Source of the DNA: Rubrolithibacter sp043763625
GTDB taxonomy: Bacteria > Bacteroidota > Bacteroidia > Sphingobacteriales > Sphingobacteriaceae
NCBI GenBank assembly: GCA_043763625.1
Contig: JAYULL010000055.1
Location: forward strand, 1-60,012
Direction of reading: 5' to 3'
DNA: 60,012 nt
The translations under genes and the position numbers were made by a program. The notes under the pieces were generated by a model that worked only from the letters and a program-made list of their open reading frames with translations, ran no database searches and was not told the origin of the DNA. Positions 52,302 through 60,012 of the stretch are shown here, piece by piece (position 1 is the stretch's first letter; every line of letters begins with the position of its first letter).

Positions 52302-52706
52302 ATGAAAAAAGACCTCCCCGAAAATAAAGTTGAAGATATAGTAATAGCCGTGGTGCTCGAAAGTGAGTCGCCGGGAGCTAAAGTCTGGAACGTTTATCTG
52401 GTAAATTTGAAAGGACAAGCCATTGAAACTGTTTTGGTAAGTTCAAAAGGATACGGAACTAAAGACGGAAACGAGGTGAAAACTTCCATATTACGTCATT
52501 CTTTAGGCGGTTTAAATTCTCGCGATTACGCCCGTATTGAAGCTATAGACGAGCAAGTTTTTGGCCTGACTAATGAATATTGGTTAAGTTATTACATCGA
52601 AGATGTAATTTATGATAAGAAGTTTATTTTCCTCCCGGAAAGTATCGTAGAATCTAATTTGGTTCGTATCCCGGTAGTTAACAAACCCGGGGTAATGATA
52701 GGGTAA
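52302..52706 (+). CDS. Conserved hypothetical protein
   Basis: The protein has 134 residues, 59 bases after topA. It is acidic and probably beta-rich (DIVIAVVLESESPGAKVWNV, YIEDVIYDKKFIFLPESI). I recall similar unnamed proteins next to topA or elsewhere in Sphingobacteriales, but no function. No signal peptide or membrane segment. It could be co-transcribed with topA. Confidence 0.65.
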   Translation: MKKDLPENKVEDIVIAVVLESESPGAKVWNVYLVNLKGQAIETVLVSSKGYGTKDGNEVKTSILRHSLGGLNSRDYARIEAIDEQVFGLTNEYWLSYYIEDVIYDKKFIFLPESIVESNLVRIPVVNKPGVMIG

Positions 52707-52931
52707 TGTTTCCTGTTATTTGATAAGTTTTGTTCACATTGCTTTTATCTTAAAGACATCCGGCTTAATTATTTTTATTGTTTCTGCCCCGTATTCCCCG
52801 GAGACATTAGGATAGGAAGTTTTTTGTGCTAAAGTGATAGGCGTTATACAGTTTTAATTTAACAAGAACAAATTACAAAACCGGTTGTCGTAGGTGTACG
52901 TACGTTTCAGTATATCAATAAAGTTTGGATT

Positions 52932-53183
52932 ATGGATAATGAATTTTGGATAAATGTGGAATTGTTAAGCTTTGGCGGCAACATCGAGCTTATGGTAGTT
53001 CCGGGAAAAAAACATTTTGAAGTATATTTAGACGAGCGGGAACTTTGCAAAGCGTTTAAGGATAAAGATGAAAATTGGGAAGACCTTTCCGGTAATTTAG
53101 ATTGGTACACGGTTGAAATTATCGGAAATGCAATTAGCCTCTATTATTTAGAGCAAGACACTTTTTATAGAAAGGCCGGTTAA
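52932..53183 (+). CDS. Small hypothetical protein
   Basis: The protein has 83 residues, acidic, with beta-strand-like NVELLSFGGNIELMVVPGKK and HFEVYLDERELCKAF. No family recognised and no signal peptide. An inverted repeat TTGTGCT/AGCACAA follows at about 53186-53212 with an 18-base loop and may be a weak terminator. Confidence 0.6.
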   Translation: MDNEFWINVELLSFGGNIELMVVPGKKHFEVYLDERELCKAFKDKDENWEDLSGNLDWYTVEIIGNAISLYYLEQDTFYRKAG

Positions 53184-53330
53184 ATTGTGCTGAATTTTCT
53201 TTCTTTCGAAGCACAAATATTTGCGAACTTATAAAACTAAGTTCTCAAAAACTTACTGATATTCAATTTGTTTTTCCTACCATTATGTGGATAAATAGTA
53301 AAAACAGCTTTTTAAGGGTTAACTAATTTT

Positions 53331-56273
53331 CTATCTTATAATAAGCTGTTTGGCAACACTTTCCGCTCCTTTTATCACTTTAATAATATAAATTCCTTTA
53401 ACAAGTTTAGAAACGTTTATTTCTAAACTTGTTCCTGTCACTACCGTATTCGAATCATAAACTTTCCTGCCAAGTAAATCAAATATTTCAAACTTGCCGC
53501 CCTTGTTTTTCAATTCCTCGGTAAAATCAACAGTAACGTACTCCGTTGCCGGATTCGGGTATACTTTAATTTTGTTTTTGGATGTGGCAGCTGTAAAAGT
53601 AACGGTGCTACCGTAACTTGTACCTGCCGAATTGGTTGCATAAGCACGAACATGATAAGTTGTACCTGCTGCAAGGCCGGTTATCGAACTTGAGAAGATG
53701 CCGTTACCGGAGCCGTCTGTGGTTTTAGTAGATAAGGCAACGGTTGGATCCGTGGTAGTACTCCAAGCTACTCCGCGTGCCATTATATTCGCTCCCCCGT
53801 CTAAGGTTATGTGGCCTCCGCTGTTTGCTGATGTACTTGTAACTGATGATACAGCAGTCGTGCTGACAGTAGGTACTGTAATTGTAGCTGCAGTGGTAAC
53901 ACTCAAAGCAGCACTCTGTGCAGAAAAATTACCTGCTGCATCTCTTGCCCTTACGGTTACGCTGTAAGCTGTGCTTGCCGTTAGGCCGGTTACATTGTAT
54001 GTTGTGCCGGTTACTGTGCCTTGTGAAGTGCCTCCACGGAATACCTCGTAATCGGTTACGCCAATGTCGTCTGTAGATGCTGTCCAGTTCAATGTTAAGC
54101 TACTTGATGTTACATTCGATGAGGTTAAGTTTGTTGGCACTGTTGGTGCCTGTGTATCCGAGGTGCCCGTAACAGGAGTCACGACGGTAGCAGAGTTCCA
54201 ACTAACCCAAATCTTGCCATTGCGATCTACACTGAGGCCACCCAACATGTGGAAGTTATTGGAAGAGTCAGTTTGTGCATACCAGGTGACTCCGTCATCG
54301 TTAGAGTAATATAGGCGTGGCTCGTCGTCGCCATCTGCCTTACCAAAAATGGCGATTTTCCCATCACAGGATGAGACATAACGGGCGTTGAAATATTTTG
54401 TCGTTTCTGTCCAGGTTTGGCCCCCGTCGCGAGAGAACCTAACCCCGGCCCAGTCGCCTGCAGCCCAAAGGTTATTTGAACGGATAGGATCCGCAACCAG
54501 CCCCCATACCCAGGCGCCTCCATTATAAGGATGTGCGGCAAGAGACCAATTTGCGCCACTATTCGTGGACTTATAGAATCCCTGATCCCGGGCTACAAAA
54601 TAGCGCACATTTGCTTTTGTGGCATCGCGCTCTAAAAAGCAAACTTCGGGATGGTAACGACTGCCAGTTGGAGAGAAGTCGGGTAAGCCGGCAACGTTGG
54701 TAAAGTTACTGCCGCCATTGGTAGTGCGATACACCCGTTGAGCTGGACCGCCATCTTCAGACAAAACGACCATAAAGTCATTTGCGTCTGTAATTGACAT
54801 CACAGACTTGGTGATCCCTCCGATGCAGGCAGGAAGGCCAGAGCCGGTCAGGTTAAATATATTCCAGTTTGTACCGCCATCTGAGGATTTTACCACTGCG
54901 TTGGCATTATTAGATTGATCTACGCCCGCCAGTACCAAATTCCGGGTGTTAGGTCCCTCCATTATTCGGTGAGCGTTGTGGAGGAAGTCGAAGGCCTTAG
55001 AAGAACTCAGGTTAGCCTGACCACTTGCTCCGCCGTCGGTAACAATAGCAGAGCCAATATCTGAGGCGGGGATGTAGATGCGGTTGGCATCGTAGCGGCT
55101 GACGTTGGCCGAGTAAGTCTTAACCCCTGCTAAACCGCTTCCGTTGGGGAAGTACTGCCAGGAGAGGCCTTTGTCCAAACTGTACATGGGCGCTAATCCG
55201 CCGGTGATCATCCATTTATTGGGGTTGCCCACCGCTTCAATGACTTGATCGGTGCCGTAGTTGGGCTTGTTTTGGGCGGCCATCACGGCGGCCGAGGTCC
55301 AGATTGGTACAACGCCGGTTTTGAGGGTAGTGCCTCTTAAGGTGAAGGTCCTGCCACCGTCGCCGGCGGGACTAAAGCCGTGTCTATCCCCTGCGGTATT
55401 CCATGCACCGGAAGATCCGTCGGAGAATATTTGCAAGCCGGTGGGATAGCCGAAGTAGAGGTCGGAGGTGGCCGCATCGGTTACCGAGTAGGTGGCCGCA
55501 TCGTTGTAATCAGCGGCTGTAATGCGGGAAATTCCGCCGCCGTTGTTATTGCTGCGGGTTACGAGACCTACACCGGCGAAAGTACCGGAGGTGAAGCGTT
55601 GAATCATACCGACGTCGCTCAGGCGATCAGTGCCGCCAACTAGGCTGAAATTGTTGCCGCCATCTGTGGAAACGTATAACCCATTGTCCGTACCAACCCA
55701 AATCTGATTGGCGAATGCGGCCACGTTGTGTAAGGTCTGGACACGATTAGTGTTAAAAGTGGTGCCGCCTGCCGAGGTCCAATCGGTGCCACCGTTTGAA
55801 GACCTCCAAAGCCAGCCGGTCATTCCCTTGCGAGGGCCTGCGAACCAGATTTCGTTGGGATCGTTCGAACGGATCAAAATAGGTGATGAACCACGGAAGC
55901 GCGGAGTGTTATCCCCAACGTCGGTGAGTAGCGCAATCCAAGTTGTGCCCCCGTTAGTTGACTTCAAAAGCGAGTTACCGGTGGCATAGTAAACAACGTC
56001 TGCGTTGTTTTTCTGCACCGCCATGCCGGTACCGTAGACTTCGCCGCCCTGTATGCTCCAGTTTAGGTAGCTCCAGTTTGAGCCGCTGTCGTCGCTGCGC
56101 CAAGCACCGAAGACGTCACCATAGCCGTAAAGGCGGCCGTTGTCTGCCTGGGCAAAGCCGCTAAACCAGCCGCCACAATCTAGTGGTACGGCTTTGAAGG
56201 TCTGTGCATGTGCGGTTGATAATAGAAAAGCGATACTCGCAAGAAACGCTAGAACTTTTATCAACTGTCTCAT
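53331..56273 (-). CDS. Secreted sialidase/GH74-like propeller protein with FN3 domains and T9SS sorting signal
   Basis: The protein has 980 residues: signal peptide (1-23, ending TAHAQ); a double-propeller region (about 25-700) rich in Asp-box/BNR motifs (STNGGTTW, STDGGNNF, SRDGGQTW, SNDDGVTW), as in GH74 xyloglucanases and sialidases; two FN3-like domains (about 705-797 and 798-897); and a type-A T9SS sorting domain (898-980: KIKVYPNPATEYVTVDF). It should be exported and cell-attached or released. Catalytic Asp residues cannot be fixed. The propeller part is GC-rich (62% over 56041-56100) while the sorting domain is 30% GC (53341-53400), suggesting a composite, partly acquired gene. Confidence 0.82.
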   Translation of the reverse strand: MRQLIKVLAFLASIAFLLSTAHAQTFKAVPLDCGGWFSGFAQADNGRLYGYGDVFGAWRSDDSGSNWSYLNWSIQGGEVYGTGMAVQKNNADVVYYATGNSLLKSTNGGTTWIALLTDVGDNTPRFRGSSPILIRSNDPNEIWFAGPRKGMTGWLWRSSNGGTDWTSAGGTTFNTNRVQTLHNVAAFANQIWVGTDNGLYVSTDGGNNFSLVGGTDRLSDVGMIQRFTSGTFAGVGLVTRSNNNGGGISRITAADYNDAATYSVTDAATSDLYFGYPTGLQIFSDGSSGAWNTAGDRHGFSPAGDGGRTFTLRGTTLKTGVVPIWTSAAVMAAQNKPNYGTDQVIEAVGNPNKWMITGGLAPMYSLDKGLSWQYFPNGSGLAGVKTYSANVSRYDANRIYIPASDIGSAIVTDGGASGQANLSSSKAFDFLHNAHRIMEGPNTRNLVLAGVDQSNNANAVVKSSDGGTNWNIFNLTGSGLPACIGGITKSVMSITDANDFMVVLSEDGGPAQRVYRTTNGGSNFTNVAGLPDFSPTGSRYHPEVCFLERDATKANVRYFVARDQGFYKSTNSGANWSLAAHPYNGGAWVWGLVADPIRSNNLWAAGDWAGVRFSRDGGQTWTETTKYFNARYVSSCDGKIAIFGKADGDDEPRLYYSNDDGVTWYAQTDSSNNFHMLGGLSVDRNGKIWVSWNSATVVTPVTGTSDTQAPTVPTNLTSSNVTSSSLTLNWTASTDDIGVTDYEVFRGGTSQGTVTGTTYNVTGLTASTAYSVTVRARDAAGNFSAQSAALSVTTAATITVPTVSTTAVSSVTSTSANSGGHITLDGGANIMARGVAWSTTTDPTVALSTKTTDGSGNGIFSSSITGLAAGTTYHVRAYATNSAGTSYGSTVTFTAATSKNKIKVYPNPATEYVTVDFTEELKNKGGKFEIFDLLGRKVYDSNTVVTGTSLEINVSKLVKGIYIIKVIKGAESVAKQLIIR

Positions 56274-56684
56274 TTCTGCGCTATTAAATGCCCGGGACGG
56301 GCGAGTGTTAAAGACGCCCCTACAGCGTATACGACGTTAAAAAGATTAAGGAGGGTTTTTTTCACATTACTAATCAGTTTAACCATTTATGGTTAAAAAT
56401 CTGCAAGATAATTGATTTGTTCTAATAAATGAGTTTGAAAAGCAGTTTTTACCCGGTGTTAGTCGCCTAAGGTATCCAAGCTGAAATCAAATAATTTGGC
56501 TAGCTGCAGTGAAAAGTTTTCCTTCGACTGCCATGTCCCGTTAACTACATTACACACCTTCCGTAAAGAAGAACCTTTTCGATAAATACAAAACTAACCA
56601 AAGGAAAGTATGAAAGGCTTCTGATAAATGATATTTTTAACCGATCTTCTACTCTTATAAGCTTTCTTTGGCTATTAACGAAAA
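56274..56684. other. Intergenic region, nothing recognised
   Basis: The 411 bases between the trpA end and the start of the large secreted protein are mostly AT-rich. A GC-rich patch at 56280-56335 continues the unusual composition of the gene beside it. A promoter for that gene should lie here; no clear TTTG/TAnnTTTG pair was identified. Confidence 0.5.
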
Positions 56685-57455
56685 TTAACCTTTTATTCCG
56701 CTAACAAACTCCGGTATCCTCTCCAAATATTTATCTTCTCCTAAAAGTTTAACAAAAGCACTTCCCACAATTGCTCCTCTGGCATATTCAGCCGCTTTAC
56801 TGAAGCTTCTGTTATCAGAAATACCGAACCCTATCATGGTAGGATTTTTGAGATTCATATTTCTAATTCTTTCAAAATAGCTTTCAGTATTTTCGGAAAC
56901 GGAAAGGTTTTTACCGGTTGTTGCAGAAGACGAAAGCAGGTAAACAAATCCGGTTGTCAAGTCGTCAATTTTTCTAATTCGCGCTTCAGCAGTTTGTGGA
57001 GTAACCAAGAACACATTACTTATTCCGTGTTGTTCGAAGCAGTTTTTATATAGCTCTTCATATTCGTACATTGGCAAATCGGGTACTATCACACCATCAA
57101 CTCCCGCTTCTGCACAAGCAGCACAGAATTTTTCCACGCCATATTGTAGAACCGGGTTTACGTATCCCATAAGTAATACCGGAATTGAAACTCTCTTTCT
57201 CAGTTCTTTAAGTTGAGTAAATAATACGTTCAACGTCATCCCGTTATCCAGGGCTTTTTGTGAACTATTTTGAATAATAGGACCGTCTGCAACCGGATCG
57301 GAATAAGGAAATCCTATCTCCAAAAAATCAGCTCCGGCTGTTTCCAGAGCTTCCGCAATTTCTACTGTTTTATTCAACTCAGGGTAGCCTGCAGTAAAAT
57401 ATACCGAAAGAATAGGTTCTTTCTTTGTTTCAAAAAGGGCTTTTATTCTGTTCAT
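56685..57455 (-). CDS. trpA: Tryptophan synthase alpha subunit
   Basis: The protein has 256 residues. Catalytic Glu46 (LEIGFPYSDP) and Asp57 (VADGPIIQ) are in place, with VDGVIVPDLPMYEY and IGFGISDNRSF for the phosphate loops. It splits indole-glycerol phosphate and passes indole to TrpB. It is the last gene of the trp operon, 195 bases after trpB, a larger gap than the others in the operon; a low-complexity TTAGATTTGAGATGTGAG string lies in that gap. Confidence 0.97.
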   Translation of the reverse strand: MNRIKALFETKKEPILSVYFTAGYPELNKTVEIAEALETAGADFLEIGFPYSDPVADGPIIQNSSQKALDNGMTLNVLFTQLKELRKRVSIPVLLMGYVNPVLQYGVEKFCAACAEAGVDGVIVPDLPMYEYEELYKNCFEQHGISNVFLVTPQTAEARIRKIDDLTTGFVYLLSSSATTGKNLSVSENTESYFERIRNMNLKNPTMIGFGISDNRSFSKAAEYARGAIVGSAFVKLLGEDKYLERIPEFVSGIKG

Positions 57456-57650
57456 GCTGATGTTAGATTTGAGATGTGAGTATTGAGGTTGAGAATTATG
57501 AAATAGTATTTAAGACTCATGGGAGTAGGTCTCTTTTTTGGGCTATCATTTATCCTAGAAGTTAAACAGTGCATTCCGAAGTCTTTGCTACTTAATCTTA
57601 GTGCCTGATTCAACAGTCAACTCCGGAAAGTCTTAGCCCCTAAGTATCCC

Positions 57651-58832
57651 TTACAGATTGAAAAATTTCATATAAGTATCAAGGTCCTTATCCCCTCTTC
57701 CCGAAAGGCAAATCACCACTGTTTCGTCGCCCTTAAATCTCATTTTTTCTAATTGAGCAAGAGCGTGTGAGGTTTCTATTGCAGGAATTATTCCTTCAAG
57801 CTGTGCAAGTAGAAGTCCCGCATTCATTGCTTCTTGATCAGTTATGCTAACATATTGTCCTCGTCGCGAGGTATGCAAGTGTGCATGTTGAGGCCCGATT
57901 CCGGGATAGTCCAACCCGGCAGAAATAGAGTATGGCTCAACCACTTGACCATCTTCTGTTTGCATTACTATAGAGCGGCTTCCGTGCAAAACTCCGTCTT
58001 TACCCAAAGCTGTAGTTGCAGCAGATTCTCCGCTGTTAACGCCCTTTCCGGCAGCTTCAACAGCTATTAATTTTACACTCTCATCATGCAAGAAATGGTA
58101 AAACATACCTGCGGCATTGCTTCCGCCCCCTACGCAAGCCATTACATAATCGGGCAATTCCGAACCTGTTTTCTCCTTTAATTGCCACTTTGTTTCTTCC
58201 GAGATAATGGCTTGAAAACGAGCTACCATATCCGGGTAGGGGTGCGGGCCTACAGCAGAGCCGATAATATAATGGGTATCCACCGGATTATTAATCCAAT
58301 CTCGCATCGCCTCGTTTGTTGCGTCTTTTAAAGTTTTGCTGCCCGAAGTTGCCGGAACAACTGTTGCTCCCATCATTTTCATTCGTGCGACATTCGGAGC
58401 TTGACGTTTTATATCAACTTCGCCCATATAAACCACACATTCTAAGCCTTTTAAAGCACAAACTGTGGCGGTTGCTACGCCATGCTGTCCGGCGCCCGTT
58501 TCGGCTATAATTCGCGTTTTTCCCAGACGTAAGGCCAATAAAATTTGTCCGACTGTATTATTTATCTTGTGAGCGCCGGTATGATTTAAATCTTCGCGCT
58601 TCAAGAAAATAGTTGTTCCGTATCTTTCGGACAGTCTTTTTGCGTGATACAAGGGCGAAGGCCTTCCTACATAATCCTTAAGCAGCATTTCAAACTCCCG
58701 GCGGAAAGGAGGGTCGTACATTATCTCTAAGTATTTTTGCCTCAGCTCTTCTACATTCGGATACAGCATTTCAGGAATATAAGCACCCCCAAAGCTTCCG
58801 TAATATCCTTTTTCGTTTACATGGTAACTCAT
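57651..58832 (-). CDS. trpB: Tryptophan synthase beta subunit
   Basis: The protein has 393 residues. The PLP lysine is Lys89 in HTGAHKINN; GAGQHGVATAT, GGGSNAAGMFY (phosphate loop) and the closing CLSGRGDKDL are canonical TrpB. It condenses indole with serine. Its ATG overlaps the trpF stop by 4 bases, so the two are translationally coupled. Confidence 0.97.
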   Translation of the reverse strand: MSYHVNEKGYYGSFGGAYIPEMLYPNVEELRQKYLEIMYDPPFRREFEMLLKDYVGRPSPLYHAKRLSERYGTTIFLKREDLNHTGAHKINNTVGQILLALRLGKTRIIAETGAGQHGVATATVCALKGLECVVYMGEVDIKRQAPNVARMKMMGATVVPATSGSKTLKDATNEAMRDWINNPVDTHYIIGSAVGPHPYPDMVARFQAIISEETKWQLKEKTGSELPDYVMACVGGGSNAAGMFYHFLHDESVKLIAVEAAGKGVNSGESAATTALGKDGVLHGSRSIVMQTEDGQVVEPYSISAGLDYPGIGPQHAHLHTSRRGQYVSITDQEAMNAGLLLAQLEGIIPAIETSHALAQLEKMRFKGDETVVICLSGRGDKDLDTYMKFFNL

Positions 58833-59461
58833 AAGTTCGATTTAATTCGTATTATATCAAAAGCTTTCGCAAGCTTTTCTATGTCTTTTAATCCCGGTTC
58901 TATTTCAAATTTGCTGTTTAAATCAACTGCGTAAAGACGATGGTCGTTTAACTTTTTAACACTTTGCAAATTCTCCGGGCTCAATCCGCCACTTAAAAAA
59001 TATGATTTAGAAAGCGAGTAGCGTTCTAGAAGGGACAGGTTAAACGCCATCCCGGAACCACCGTAACTAGAAGTTTTGGTATCAAAAAGGAAATAGTCAA
59101 CGCTGTCTTCGTATTCTGCTAACCCCGAAAAATCAAAAACTTCATCTACTCCAAAAGCCTTTATTACCTCCAAATTTTCTTGTTGTAAACTTTTGCAGAA
59201 GTCTATGCTTTCGTTTCCGTGAAGTTGAATTGTCTGCAAACCGTACTTGTCTACTTGCTTTTTAATTTCTTGAAGCTCTTCATTTACGAACACTCCCGTT
59301 TTTTTTATTACACCCGGAATTGAAGAAATAGTCGCTTCATCTAAACTTTCGGCAAAACGCCTCGACTCCCGATAAAAAATAAAGCCTATATAATCAGGTT
59401 GAAGCTTAAGCAACTCCTGTATATTGCCCGAATCACGCATGCCGCAAACCTTTACTTTCAT
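58829..59461 (-). CDS. trpF: Phosphoribosylanthranilate isomerase
   Basis: The protein has 210 residues. KVCGMRD with Cys7 opens the barrel, LFDTKTSSYGGSG carries the catalytic Asp region, and FLSGGLSPEN and AVDLNSKFEIEPGLKD form the phosphate site. It is a stand-alone TrpF, not fused to TrpC. It overlaps trpD and trpB by 4 bases each. Confidence 0.95.
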   Translation of the reverse strand: MKVKVCGMRDSGNIQELLKLQPDYIGFIFYRESRRFAESLDEATISSIPGVIKKTGVFVNEELQEIKKQVDKYGLQTIQLHGNESIDFCKSLQQENLEVIKAFGVDEVFDFSGLAEYEDSVDYFLFDTKTSSYGGSGMAFNLSLLERYSLSKSYFLSGGLSPENLQSVKKLNDHRLYAVDLNSKFEIEPGLKDIEKLAKAFDIIRIKSNL

Positions 59462-60012
59462 GCTACTAGGGTTTTAAAGCTTGTTAGGGCTTTTCTTGAT
59501 AGGAGCGATTCTTCTGCTTCAGAAAAACAATCAGAAAAAGATTTTTGCGGATAAATTGTTTGAATGGCGAGAGCGGCATTTGCCAAAACCACGTTTGCCT
59601 GCTCTATTGTACCTTCGTTGTTTAAAACTTTCATAAATATTCCGGCTGATTCTTCAACAGAACTTCCACCTTTTATTGTATCGGGATTGATAGGCTTTAA
59701 ACCCAACTCGCTTAGCTGCCTGAGTTGCTCACCTCCTTTACTGTAAGTTTTAAAATCGCACGTTAGCGAAAGTTCGTCGTAACCCTCTAAAGCATGTAAA
59801 ATTGTGTAATTCTTGTCAGATTTCTGATATAAGTAATTGTATAAGCGGGCAAGTTCCAGACTGAAAACACCAACAATCTGGTTCTTAGGCTGCGCCGGAT
59901 TTACCATAGGACCCAGCATGTTGAAAAAAGTTTTAACACCGAGTTCTTTGCGTATCGGCGCTACAGTTTTCATTGCAGGATGAAACAAAGGCGCATGAAG
60001 AAAACAAATACC
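59458..60012 (-). CDS. trpD: Anthranilate phosphoribosyltransferase (C-terminal part, runs off the window)
   Basis: The 184 residues seen are open to the right edge; reading there gives GICFLHAPLFHPAMKTVAPI and then RKELGVKTFFNMLGPMVNPA, which are conserved in TrpD. The C-terminal half of the family's about 330 residues is complete, ending SRKALTSFKTLVA. It transfers phosphoribose to anthranilate. It overlaps the trpF start by 4 bases, and trpE, G and C would lie to the right. Confidence 0.95.
   Translation of the reverse strand, partial: GICFLHAPLFHPAMKTVAPIRKELGVKTFFNMLGPMVNPAQPKNQIVGVFSLELARLYNYLYQKSDKNYTILHALEGYDELSLTCDFKTYSKGGEQLRQLSELGLKPINPDTIKGGSSVEESAGIFMKVLNNEGTIEQANVVLANAALAIQTIYPQKSFSDCFSEAEESLLSRKALTSFKTLVA

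Noticed and set aside
1..60012. tRNA, rRNA or CRISPR loci
   Set aside because: Read on both strands; no complete tRNA cloverleaf with anticodon arm, no rRNA-like stretch and no spaced direct repeats were seen.

Overview
The window comes from a Bacteroidota chromosome, most likely a Sphingobacteriales-type soil or plant-polymer degrader. The evidence is a type IX secretion C-terminal sorting domain, many GH97/GH127/GH140/GH43-like and DUF1080 proteins, two giant HEAT-repeat/cytochrome c dehydrogenases, near-absence of Shine-Dalgarno sequences, and -7 boxes of the TAnnTTTG kind ahead of lepA and queE. No tRNA, rRNA or CRISPR array was seen.

Region 1 (1 to about 12,690) is the early/regulatory half of a Mu-like transposable prophage. 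A leftward operon runs from a small HTH gene through a MuA-type DDE transposase, a MuB-type AAA ATPase, an XRE regulator, a DnaA-domain-IV-like protein, a DUF3164 protein, two lipoproteins, a DUF4406 protein, a RecA-like ATPase, a GemA-like protein and an AntA antirepressor. A divergent LexA/CI-type repressor sits at the prophage end. The other end and the late genes lie outside the window. A 14-16 bp motif occurs four times in the prophage, twice at its end, and is a good candidate for transposase or repressor sites.

Region 2 (12.8-25.1 kb) carries envelope carbohydrate genes: two membrane-anchored PVC-type dehydrogenase/HEAT/cytochrome c proteins, a Tat-exported TIM-barrel isomerase-like protein, a frameshifted 2-hydroxyacid dehydrogenase, an SGNH hydrolase and a GH127 enzyme. 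Region 3 (25.3-34.0 kb) is mostly housekeeping: DUF2027-Smr, ATP-grasp, folD, lepA, queE, an OmpA/TPR/PD40 protein and a DJ-1/PfpI protein.

Region 4 (34.0-42.7 kb) is a leftward operon that best fits use of the branched plant sugar D-apiose: a TIM-barrel OiaC-like decarboxylase, an ApnO-like oxidoisomerase, a GH140 apiosidase-like enzyme, an ApsD-like Gfo/Idh/MocA dehydrogenase, a GH43-like lipoprotein and a retaining-type GH97. Its sugar ABC transporter is wrecked: the ATPase has lost its second half, the permease its first half plus a frameshift, and the binding protein its middle. Region 5 (42.9-48.0 kb) continues the decay with an exonuclease III remnant and a twice-frameshifted AraC regulator, between intact FG-GAP, DUF1080 and PhyH genes.

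Region 6 (48.6-60.0 kb) holds mnmA, topA, two small unknown genes, a large sialidase/GH74-like T9SS-secreted protein of clearly higher GC than its surroundings, and the trpD(partial)-trpF-trpB-trpA operon running off the right edge.
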